Below, in pieces: positions 36,482 through 47,800 of a stretch of 64,000 bases of DNA; position 1 is the first letter of the stretch, and every line of letters begins with the position of its first letter. A program made the position numbers and the translations under genes. A model generated the notes under the pieces. That model saw only the letters and a list, made by a program, of their open reading frames with translations. It was not told the DNA's origin and ran no database searches. Origin of the DNA: Sternotherus odoratus (lineage: Eukaryota; Chordata; Testudines; Kinosternidae); NCBI GenBank assembly GCA_032164245.1, contig JAVMKO010000002.1:61475840-61539839 (forward strand). The letters are read 5' to 3'.

Positions 36482-36682
36482 GCAGCTTCAGCCTCGGGCG
36501 GCAGCAAGCCCAGCTGCTGCGGAGAGCCAGGCGGCAGTACGCAGCTTCAGCCTCGGGGGGGCAGCAGGGAGCCCACAGCCAGCCCTCCACAAACGGATTT
36601 CGGATGCATCAGACTCTGAAAAATTTTGTCCGTTGCATCCGAAGTCCGTTAAATGGAGGTCCGTTAAATCGAGGGTTTACTG
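35441..36682. mobile_element. Tigger/pogo-like element carrying a minisatellite
   Basis: 1242 bp with inverted ends CAGTGAAACCTCGATTTAAC and GTTAAATCGAGGGTTTACTG, TA on both sides (35439-35440, 36683-36684), and repeated TCCGTTAAAT near both ends. The AT-rich left part and short right part flank a GC-rich tandem array. No transposase. Confidence 0.85.
36007..36562. repeat. GC-rich minisatellite with C-runs and (CA)n
   Basis: Seven copies of a CAGCTTCAGCCTCGGGCGGCAG motif (near 36009, 36119, 36191, 36299, 36369, 36482 and 36540), alternating with AGCAAGCCCAGCTGCTGCGG and separated by poly-C or CA runs, the longest (CA)n at 36424-36480. Long open frames on both strands are a by-product. Confidence 0.9.
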
Positions 36683-36786
36683 TACCCACATTCTGAGTAA
36701 CAGTAAGAGAAAAATGTAAATATAATCAATAATAGTGACAAAAATATTTCATTATCTAGAAACATCTACAAACATCACAACAGCAT

Positions 36787-37479
36787 TGTCATAAGTAGAA
36801 AGTAACCTAGAATTACTTTTTACCTGTAAAGGGTTAACCTGAAAGTAACCTGAAAGGGGATGACGAACCGGAGATGCCGGCTATGGGATGAACCACACCT
36901 ATGTCTTTTTCCTACCTTTCTATAATCTTCTAACAAAGTCAAATTCAGTAGTAAGTGAATTATATGCTTGTACTGTATCACTTGATAATTGATCCACGGT
37001 GTTTCTTATACCGTTAAGCCTTAGCAGGGGAAGAATTCCCGGGGAGGGATCAGTGATGCTGATGATGCAAGTGGGGTTTTTTTCTATTGATTTCTGTACA
37101 TTCCTTCTTTTTTTCTTTAGTTAAAATCTTCTTTTTAAGACTCTGACTGCTTGTTTCCAATTGGATAGATCCTGGTTTGGATCGGGGACATCTCACAGAA
37201 CGTGAGGGATTTTGTCTTTGTTGTTTCTCAGGCCTCTCCCAGGTGAAGGGAGGAGATTTGGGGGGTATTAAAAGAGGGGTTCCAATTTACCCTAACCCAT
37301 TGTTTTGGAGGCTTGAATTGGTGGTGGCAGCGATTCCAAGCCCAGACATAGGAGAAGCTTGTGTTCCGGGGAAAAGTTTTAACCTAAGCTGGTAAAATAA
37401 GCTTGGGGGGTTATTTCTTTTTTCATGCGGGTCCCCACATCTTTACCCTGGAGTTCAGAGTGGGGAGGCAATCCTGACG
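36787..37479 (+). mobile_element. Solo LTR of the same family as 5697-6443, copy 2
   Basis: 693 bp from TGTCATAAGTAG to AATCCTGACG, similar to copy 1 throughout (for example TACCTGTAAAGGGTTAACCT). Flanked by its own 5-bp duplication AGCAT (36782-36786, 37480-37484). No internal region. Confidence 0.87.
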
Positions 37480-37804
37480 AGCATGAAAATCTGCAACCAG
37501 GTTCTTCCAGTATTTGAAATGGCAAACCATATTGTTTGAGGAAGGAAAAAAAATCAAAACAAGAAAGTTTATATTTGTGGTAAAAAAATTCATTCTGTGG
37601 AGTTTCACAGATGGTGCTGAATTTTATATATATATTTATATACATGGTTAAATTAACACTTTTGGTATGAGCATGAAGTTTAAATATTGGGAATAAGATG
37701 CACTACTTCAGGGCAATACTACAAGGCAGGAAATCAGAGATTTTTCTGGTTTGGTAGTAAGTACTGTACTTTGGTTTGAACAGTCATGCTAAGAGCTAAT
37801 CCTA

Positions 37805-37935
37805 GTACAGAAAGTAAAGAGGAAATACAGAAAGTAAAGTATTACAGAGTATTACAAAGTATTACAGAAAGTAATAATAATAATACAGAGTATTACAAAG
37901 TATTACAGAAAGTAATACAGAAAGTAAAGAGGAAA
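37805..37935. repeat. Short tandem array of AGTATTACA / ACAGAAAGTAA units
   Basis: The units ACAGAAAGTAA and AGTATTACAAAGTATTACAG alternate at least twice each with a (TAA)n patch. Locally duplicated AT-rich minisatellite. Confidence 0.8.
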
Positions 37936-38375
37936 GAAACAATGTTTAGAAAACAAAACTGTAAATTGCTTGTAAACCAAAGTTTCCATTCAATCTCGGA
38001 ACACGATTCTTCCCAGAAAGAGGTTCTATTCTTTAAAATATGGCTGAATACTGAACTGCTGCCAAAAAATATCCATCTCATGACTGAAATTCAGTCAAAA
38101 AAATTATTTATCAAAGATAGTGTCATAGTTTGGATAAACCACACAACTTACTCCCTGTAATAATTGTTTTATGATTGCTACTTTCAGGATATTAATTTTT
38201 TTACTGTGATAAATTCACAGGTTATTAGGCCCAATCTTACAAGTTGTGTTTTGGAGTTCACCTTCCTAACCAACTTTTTGCCATCCACAAGGGATAAAAG
38301 GCCTCACGGCACCATATTTATTTATTTTTAAATAAGAAAAGTGATGCACCTCATGTGATTGGGTTCTCTCTAGGG

Positions 38376-39212
38376 CAGGAGTCTCCAAACTACAGCCCAC
38401 AGGCCAGATCCAGCCCACGGCTTCGATTTGTCCAGCCCTCCAACCAACAGGGGAGAAGCGAGCAGGCAGGCTGCTGCAGCTGAGCATGCACATTGAGTAG
38501 GCAGGGGGAGAGGCCACCGGCAGCAGCTTGTGTGAAGAGGGGTGAGCGCTCCCAGGAGCCAGTGTCCCCCAAAAAGGGGAGCCAACGTAGAGGAGAGTCA
38601 CTGCTGCAGCCGAGCAGGCACGGACCCTCCTGCCTTGGAGTAAAAATACAAGCCAGATGCTTAATTACATCTCCAATAAATAGAGTAAAGAAGATGGAAA
38701 TTAATTTCATAAAGGTTAAATTTTAACTACAGCACTAATAGAACAGTCCCAACCAACAATGGGAACCTGGAGCTTCTCTTACCAAAATACAGCCAAACCT
38801 TCAATCCTTTGTCATTTTGATGATAGGGCACGCTAACTTTGAAACACAGCTAAATGCAATTTTGTCAGAAAAACATCAGTACCATTCTTCTCACTAATCC
38901 TAAAATAAGATTTCTTTATTTTTGAATGTGTGTATTTGTAGGATACAAATGTGAGTTTTTAGAAATAAAATAAAATGTGAAATCATTTTTAATGTATTGA
39001 CAAATATTTTGTGATTTCACAGTATCTGCATTGATTATACAGCTACTTTTATACCTGATTTAAAATTTAATGCAACGCGGACAGTAGTGTTGTTTTGAAT
39101 TTGAATTGTTTTGAACAATTTTGAATATATTTAATTTTTTTCACAGTCACTTCAGCCCGTGAAGCCCCTTCAAATCTAACATGGCCCTCGTCTCAAAGTT
39201 TGGAGACCCCTG
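38376..39212. mobile_element. hAT non-autonomous element with exact 8-bp target duplication
   Basis: 837 bp; ends CAGGAGTCTCCAAACT and AGTTTGGAGACCCCTG are inverted with one mismatch in 16. The 8-bp CTCTAGGG lies at 38368-38375 and 39213-39220. Starts with a GCCCACAGGCCAGATCCAGC segment common to vertebrate hAT repeats. No transposase. Confidence 0.92.
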
Positions 39213-41936
39213 CTCTAGGGCAAGAGCTGCAAAACTCCATAATTCTACTTTTTCAGCTGTTCATCCTAGTTAGAATATTTTGTTGTTCTTCTTAATCTTG
39301 GATGCCAGAAATTGAATTTTCCAGGTCTGTTGCATAAGATTCAACGCAATATCTTCCCAGTGAAGACTGTCCAGGCAGTAACAGCTGTCTTTACAGCCAC
39401 CAGGCTTACTTCCTATAGAATCTTTATCCAGCTAATACAAGAGGGAATCAGGCTACCTTTTGCTTCCATTAATGTATTTTTTAAAAAAAAAAAAAAAAAA
39501 GTTACATACCCTCTGAATGACCCTATCGTGTAACGAAAATATCCAACATACTAAATGACTTACTTATAAATCCATAACTTAAGGATCACTGTGGAGAGAA
39601 AAAATACACACAGAATGCAGCTGATGAAAACATCTTCCTTGGTAATATCTACATAACCCCTCCGTAGGGGTATTTTGGGGAAAACATGATATACAACATG
39701 CATTTTCATCTGTGATGTACAGTATATATAGACACTACAAACCATGTTTATATATTATATATACTGCATATATTAAGCAGGAGGTTAGGTTGTTTCCATA
39801 AGAAATCATGGAAAATCAAATTAATATAAAAAAAAAATACATTAGCACTTATCAGGCAATCCCAAATAATGGTTAATCAGGCACTATCCATTAGGTTATC
39901 TGTTTATATATAGAGTTTGACAACAGCATAAATAAGTTCTCTTGCTTTACGTTTCATCATTTTTTTAAATGCTAACAAAATTAAATGATCAATGAAACTA
40001 TTTAACCAGGCGGATGCTATTTAAAGACCAGGTATGACATACTTATTAATCCATTAAATGAAATTAACTGTATATTCAATTGTAACCATTTAGCATTATA
40101 GTTGAAAGGTACAGACATGTTAGGTACACTGTTTTAAAAAAAAAAAAAATATGGTATAACAACCAAAATAAAAAAGCTGATTTTAACCACTGAGCATATC
40201 ACATTTAATTCTTATAGAAAGAGTAATATTGCATCAAAAAAATAAAAATAAAAATAGAAATGCAAAACACTTTTAGCGGGCATGGTTGAATCTTAACTAA
40301 TAAAATGTATAGTCTTTCCTCAGCCATATGTGATCCTTTCCTGTATTTTCTCCCAACTTGGAAACATAAATAAGTTACTTTTATGTTTTCAAAATTTGGA
40401 CGTTGCCCTGAGTCATTTCAGCCCAAAACCAATCAGGTCTGTGACAGAAAAGTCTGAAGTGTACAAAAAATTGTTCAGTAGGCATGCGAAGGAGCATCTT
40501 GTGATACAAAAAGCACAAGTTATGAAGCATCCTGTTTTAGAGAATAGTGATCACCAAAGCAGTTCAGAAAAAAAGTGCATGCCTGTCTCAGGCTATTGAG
40601 GTACTTTTCAGGGGCTTGTAGACACACTTTGGCCATACTGCCTACATCAGGAGCTGCAAGGGGCTAGTGTACAGCTTCTAAACTGCCTCTATACTGGTAG
40701 AATTCTCAGATGGTCAGTTTTACAGTCCCTTTGCAACAGGGCCTAAGCAGAGAATCAGGTCCCACATATTTACTCTATTGTTCTAATTATTTAAATGCTT
40801 CTAGAGGCTGTTGCAGTGGGGAAATCAAGTCCCCACACATTTAAAAGTATGCAATTAATAATCCAAATATTTATCTTAATTGTCAATTACCATTTGGGTT
40901 TAGGGCAAAATACATTACGTGCATTGTAATGGTTGGCCGCATGTCACCCACATACTCCATTAATCATAATTAGGGCCACCAACCAATTAAAAACAATCTT
41001 GATTAATAGCATGGTTAAACAATATGAGAATACCATTTATTTAAATATTTTGGATGTTTTCTACATTTTCAAATACATTGATTTCAATTACAACACAGAC
41101 TATATTTGAAAATGTAGAAAAGCATCCACAAATATTTAATAAATTTCAGTTGGTTTTCTATTGTTTATCAGTGTGATGAAACCTGCAATTAATTGTGATT
41201 ATTTTTTTTAAAATCATGATTCTTTTTTTTGAGTTAATCATGCAACTTAACTGCCATTAGTTGATATTTTTACATGTATTCACAGTAATAATGAACATTT
41301 AACGCTGGCTGGGCATCCATATCCCTATTTTACAATGGCTTAAGGACTCTTACTCTTGGCCCAACCCTGCAAGGTGCTAGACATCCTCAAATACCATTGA
41401 CATTAAGGAATTTGAGTGCACCAGGCATGTTCCAGGATCAAGCCTTATATCAATACTTTGCACTTTCTTGCAAAATGTAAAAGAATATATTACAAAATAT
41501 TAGAAATAGCACAGATAGTGGAAATAAAGGGCAGCTCATTACATTTTAAACAGTAAGTTACATTAAATTAATACAACATATGTACATTTTTATCTGTTAT
41601 GCATTTTCCCAGCAGAATTTAATTAAGCACATTTGGTAGGTATCAGAGTATAGCACAAGTTTAAATTCCAGTTAAAGATCACTTTTATTATACCAAATCT
41701 CCAACATAATTTGAAAATATGCTACATGTGGTGCTTCTGAATTTTCTCCTCCATGTGGTTTGGTTTAAATTGGTGCTCTATTTACCCTAGTATTGTACTT
41801 ACACAAAAGCACAAATATAGTTAATTCCAAAGAATTTTTTTGTAAATTACAAACCACTAACCATTGGAAACTCCTGGTTAAAAATCCTATCATAATACTA
41901 ACTAGTAATACATTTTTTTAAAAACTTGGTTTAAAG
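39213..41936. other. Between CLC and UBE2V2, no confirmed gene
   Basis: AT-rich, with poly(A) runs near 39482-39499 and 40136-40149. One minus-strand open segment (39560-39745) encodes a possible membrane span and is reported as a finding. A diverged piece near 41040-41125 has two short inverted stretches (TTTTCTACATTTTCAAATAC and ATTTGAAAATGTAGAAAA). Confidence 0.35.
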
Positions 41937-42071
41937 AATCAGAGAGGTAGCCGTGTTAGTCTGGAATAGCAGAAGTGACAAAGAGTCCTGTGGCACCTTA
42001 AAGGTTAACTAAAGTATTGAAGCATAAGCTTTTGTGGGCTAATACCCACTTCGTCAGATGCAAGCAGCGGA
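41937..42071 (+). repeat. SINE-like GTAGCCGTGTTAGTCTG repeat
   Basis: AGAGAGGTAGCCGTGTTAGT through AGCATAAGCTTTTGTGGGC to ACTTCGTCAGATGCAAGC. Full head-to-tail copy without a fold-back arm. Confidence 0.8.
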
Positions 42072-42499
42072 AGAGATTAAAGAGTTACCCCCCCAAAAAG
42101 CACAGAAAATAAATTACCAAGACAAAAAACTTGACACTTATCAAACCATAATGTGACCTAATTGAAGGACAAGCAATTATGTTTTGAATCCTTTAATAGT
42201 AGGAAATCATCCTTAAGGGTCTCACCTATTGACCTATGTACAATAATCTATGACCATTTTAAGAGTTTAATGTTAAACTATACACTCCTACAACTCTAGC
42301 CTTTTTTCAGGAGGACAAAGGATATATTGCTTCAAAATTACCCTGCTTAGATTTCATTATTATTGAGTGGTTTTATAGCTACCCCTTTGTACAACCAGTG
42401 TGACTGTTTGAAAATCAAATGGAGTTTGTTTGCAATATGCAAAATGGATCTTGCTCTCAAAAACTGTAACTAGCATGCAGATTTCCACAGAGATCCATA

Positions 42500-44739
42500 A
42501 TCAAAGAATAAATGAGGAGACAGACATTGCACAGTAAGATAGTTTCTCAATGGCTCCACACACACTAGTTGTCTGTCAAGTCGGTCACCAACCATATAAC
42601 AGTCCGGCAATGTATCTCAATCTCTTCCAGTTGTTTAATCTAGAGAAAGATTCCTGAAAGTTAACATTTATTTCCTCAAACAGAGCTGAATAGTTCCATT
42701 TCTATTTTTATAGATTACATATCTATAAAATATGGCAGTGCTAGCATAATGAAAGTTTATTTACTGGAATCCAAAACGTCTAAATTAATTTAAAATTAAG
42801 GAATACGAATACATAGTGGTAAATCACTTCAGTCAAATTTTCCATCATATACTGTGATGTGTTATACATATGGACATGAGATAGCTGACAGCTATAATTT
42901 CACCAAGTGAACTCTGGAAATGTGTTAGACGTGTTTGATGTGTTTAAGGAGTCTCAAATACAGCTCTCCTATACTGACAATCACCACCTAAACTTCCTAT
43001 TTAAAAAAAATAAAACTTAGTTTATTGCTTTTCTTACAAGTCTTTCTTCATATTAGGGATACGCAATAAGGATACCAAAAAGTTGAAAGTTCCCTGGCTG
43101 TTGATGGCTTTTGATTAAATTAACTTTTTCAAGAGAATTACCGATGAAGTTTTGAATGACAAGTCACTGACCTATTCCCAACATTACAATTTTTTTTTAG
43201 TAAACTGGACAAATCTTTGCATTTTCCACACAAAAGAGATGAGTGTCTCATTTCCAATAAGGTAATGAACAATACTGAGAAACTTATTACAGAACTAACC
43301 CATGGATGTCACCAACTACAACAGAAGTGAGAAAGGAATAAGTAAAATTAGACTGACTTGTTAGAATGAATTCTGCCCCTTCAACAATAAGATTGTGCCG
43401 TTGGCACTTGAAGAATAGAATGCAGATGGATAAACACAGCATGTCCACACAGTTCTTAAGAGTAGTATAATATGTTTTAATAAAAAAAGATAAGGCCTGA
43501 AGTCTCACTTATGTGTAGCTGGGGTAAGGAGAAAGTGGGACAAAGCAAAAAGGAAACTAGTTTGAAGATTTTTTTTAAAAAAGTGATTAAAGTAAGTGCA
43601 GGGGGGAAAAGGTGGCATGGAAAAACAAAGTAACAGGTGCAGAAGATGATTCCAAGGATGAAAAGACAGAAGCAGGACAGAATTCAGCAGTCCAGTTTGG
43701 AAACTGCTCTGGAGTTTCTCAGGCCTAGTTAATGTCATTTCTAGAATGAACACTTACAATATTTTTTTTAAAAAGTGTTTCGAACTGCAAGTTTGTCCAA
43801 ACAAGTGTAACTGCAGGTTATGGAATCTGTTCCTCTGCAATAATCCCAATACCTTCAGTTTTCAAATAAATTAAGCGTATAGAAATAGTGGGAAGAATAA
43901 AAGGTGCACATAGACCACGCTACATTGTTTAACTTTTTGCTACCTCTGCGAGGTATTATACATATATTACATTATTATAGAAATGGCACAGCCTCAGAGG
44001 ATACTTTCCACATTTTATTTACATTTTAAGACTAACTTTAATCTCAATCACATATCCATACACCTATTTCCTTTGTTTGTTTCACTAAAACTTAAATGCA
44101 TTGTTTATTAGAACAAAGACTGTAAACAAATATTTGCCATGTCCATTACATGTAACACACAGGAGCCGCTTAACAGAATCCATTCCCCCCCTTTTATAAA
44201 TACAGGTATCAAAACAATCCTGAACATACTTTGTGACACTAATAGTAGTCGGCACCCACACCTTAGCAAAAATTAAACAAGATGAGCAACAGTATTCACT
44301 GTACCTGCTACTTTAAAACAAATTTTAACTGCAGCTCTTTTACTAAGCCAGATGGATAAAGCATGCCATTTATAATTTTTCTTCTTGAGAGATTAATTTT
44401 CTGAAACATACATTAATCCACAGCAATCTGACACTTTCTGTCATGCTTTCATCTTGTAAAACCTGAATTTCAATTTTAAGCTACTTCAGGCTTATGCTTA
44501 AATGACAGTGTCTTGATAAGAGAAAAAAATAAATTGTGCTGCCTTTTTTTCCTCTCATAGTGCCTAAAAACATACTGGGCGTACATATATTATATATATG
44601 TTCTTACAAATGTCCAGGTCATGTATACCAGCTGAAATTCTTTTAATGTGTGGGTGGTTTGCATTGTGAGATTTAATCAAGACATTAATATGAGTAGAAG
44701 ATTGTTGTTTTAAGACAGAAGTTTGAGAATCAGCTAAAA
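42500..44739 (-). other. Probable 3' UTR and 3' flank of UBE2V2
   Basis: AT-rich sequence after the stop codon with no other gene or recognised transposon. Minus-strand AATAAA poly(A) signals occur at 44104-44109 and 44014-44019 (TTTATT on plus), among others further down. Which one is used cannot be told from sequence. Runs of T and A and a TATATA stretch near 44590 are the only structure seen. Confidence 0.4.
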
Positions 44740-44886
44740 TTAATTGCTGTAAGTTTGTCCTTCTGGAGGTTGTGGAAGCTTCATATTTTCTTTGGACATC
44801 ATTAGACGTCTTAGCTCTTGAAGTACAACTTTAATGCTATAAGAATTTTGCCATTTTGCTAACACTGGTATGCTCCGTGTATCCAC
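44740..44886 (-). CDS. UBE2V2: UBE2V2 terminal coding exon
   Basis: 48 codons and the TAA stop at 44740-44742. Acceptor TTCTTTGCAG|GTG. Encodes [16 protein letters not shown], the C-terminal helix with [15 protein letters not shown], and [11 protein letters not shown]. This tail is near-identical between UEV1 and UEV2; TYSN supports UEV2. Confidence 0.95.
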   Translation of the reverse strand: MDTRSIPVLAKWQNSYSIKVVLQELRRLMMSKENMKLPQPPEGQTYSN

Positions 44887-47800
44887 CTGCAAAGAAAGAC
44901 AGCACACGTTAAATAAGGACAATATGTTTTTGTACCATAAAATTCAAAATTCCTGCAGAATTAGTTTTAGTTTACTTAATAACTTAAGAAATGGTAGCAT
45001 ATGTTGCAATCTCTTCAGCACTTCCCAACTGGGTTATAAATACATAAAATATTTATAATGAACGCTTAGCACATACTTACACATATGCAGATCCTGCAAT
45101 GAGACCCACACAGCTGGACCCCTGCATAGCATGCTCAACAATATCAACTTAAATGGTAGTGGAAGAGAGTGGGCAAAGAGAAAGTCAAATCTCTGTAGAC
45201 CTCATGCAAAATTGGGGCCATATCTTAAACTAGGGAGGTTTTTATCCATCATAACGAAAGTTCTTTACTAAATGTTGCAATAAAACATTTAATTTAAACA
45301 GATCATATGAAAATATTACTTGATTACAGCACCAACATGTAATACATGGTTTTCTCAAAGGTGGCTTTCAATTCTTTATTAAGCAATTTGCTACACAATA
45401 TTCTACGCTAAATCTTTATACAGGAAAATTTACCTACTATAAATAGCTTTTGTCTGATTTATTTTGAATACGTATTGTTATATGGCCCTTCTGATGCCTT
45501 TTACTTCTCCCAGTAAATATGACTGGAAATAGTAAAGTAATTTGGCTTATACAGTTCCATATAGGATCAGTACATTTCTCAGTTCTGCTTTGTTTCTTAT
45601 GATAAATATTCTTATGGACCTCTTAAAGCACATAGACTTTATGGCATATCACTTGATAATTTAAAGGTGAACTACAAAGGAAAATGTGTGCCCTTTTCTA
45701 CTCCTTTATGGTATATACAGTGGTATATGGTATAGCTGCAGTGATTTTGGCAACAATTAAGAAACACCTTTTAAAAATACATAAAGGAAATTTTTTACAG
45801 CAAGGTTTGAAAGTTGCATTGGTCAGACCATCATTATAATTACTAGCTTATTTTTTTTAAAGTATTTGATCCAATGTGTTAAGAGATAACTAGAGGTGCA
45901 ATTCTGAGAAGTGAGGTGGAAGCCTATGTGACTACAAACACAGCTTTCACCCGTGTTAACATTTGTTTGCAGGTCTGAGTACTAAATCAATCCACTATGA
46001 GGAAATTCAACAGTGAAAAGAAATATACCCCTCCAAAATCCACTGCCTTCCCCCCCCCCCCCCCACCTCAGAAGAGACTTTTGGAACTGCAGAGTAGTAG
46101 TTCTGGCAAGGACAGTATCTAGTCTGGATCTCCCTCTCCGAGGCACAAATGCTTATATATCCTTCCTCCCTCCAGCCTCTGGGCTAGATTGAGGAGAGGC
46201 CTTCCCTGATTGCTCTTAGGCAATAGAGAAGCAATGTGCCATTGAGGACCCCAAACTCAGTAACATCAAAGCTTCATTTCAAAATTTGAACTCTGGACAT
46301 GGTACTGTTTGAACTCACACTCCATATCCCACACAATGCAGCACAGGGTCCAAGACACTACCCTTGCCAGGCAAGAATTACAGAGTGGAAGGAAATTTGT
46401 ATAGTGAAATACCTGGCTGTTTCAGGAAAGCTTACTAAGAGGAGAAATAAAACTCAGGCTCACCATGTTTTATAGGCACAGGGTTTGGCTGGGAAGGAGA
46501 TGACTGAGAGAAGGGTAGATTTTAATGACGCACAATAAGTTGTGGCTTTACCAGATAGAGAATTTTTATAAACTGGAATTAAAAATGAGTTGTAACAAAT
46601 GATTGTTAAACAGTGAGGCTGACTGTGGAAAGTGGAAGATTCCCAATAAAGAAGCAGGAGGGGGGACAAGAAACTAGGTTTGCTGATGTAAGGAAGGTTG
46701 GATAGGCAAGCATGGATAAGGAGACAGTTTAGGTGGGACTTCAGTGGGTTTGAAAAATAATTATTCATGTAATCGTGAGACCATGGGTAAGGGTTAGATG
46801 GGGAATTAAAAAATGTCTGGAAAGGCAGTTGCAGATTGTTTCTATCAAAACAAACAGGAAAACTGGAACTAAACAAGATGAATACCCATGGACAATGAGC
46901 ATTCTGATTGCATGGTATATCACTTTTCCCCACACTTCACCTGTTTAATCTTTCTTAGGCCATGTGTAGACTGGAGATTAGCCTCATTTACAGCTATCAG
47001 TGGCCAGCCACTAACGTAGCTGCACTAGCACACCTCTAATATAGTCAGTCAACGTTACTATTTCCACTGGTGGAGTTCATTACCGTTTCAAGCAAAACTA
47101 TTTTCACCAGTGCAAATATTGGCTTTCTAGTCTTCACTAGGGATTTTCAGCTAACCAACAAATATCTTCAAGGCAGGGACTGCCTCTTCATGCACAGCGC
47201 CTAGCATATTTTCAGCACTATCACACTACTACTAAAATTACTTAAATATTTATTTTAATTCAAGCCACTTTATTTTCTGCAAGTCACCATCTTTTACTGC
47301 ATAACACATCTTGTAAGCAATAAAGATTCTGTCTTAGTTTTATTCCCTACATTGCAGGCTCTATTTTACTTGTAAAGAGATTACACAATCCATCTACTTA
47401 TAATATACTCCTTTATAAAGTAATCTGAAAAGAGAAGGTTCTCTCATTGGCTCCAATAGTGTTGTTGGGAATGCTCAAACCAGATACCCAGGGAGTACCC
47501 ACTTTATATTAAAATTGTATTCAGATATAAGGAAGCAGCATTTCCAGGGAAATCCAAAGGCTAGCTAAGCTGAAAATTGAGAAATAAAAATAGTTTTGTT
47601 CTATCAGCATATCCAATATAAATCTTTAAATAATGACAATAGCAGCAACATTGCACACGATCTAAGAATAACCAAGGAATTCTTCTATGCTTGTTAAACA
47701 CTGAACATTTTGCAGCATTCTTCTATAGTTTATTCTGTGTTTATAATGCTTCCAATAGCACAACTTTAAAAAAGTAGCAAACTGCTTGGTCCACTATAAA

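Noticed and set aside
35741..36719. Two overlapping plus-strand open frames of 292 and 303 codons, Pro/Ala/Gln-rich
   Set aside because: They come from the GC-rich minisatellite, poly-C and (CA)n inside a transposon, with mirror frames on minus; composition, not a protein.
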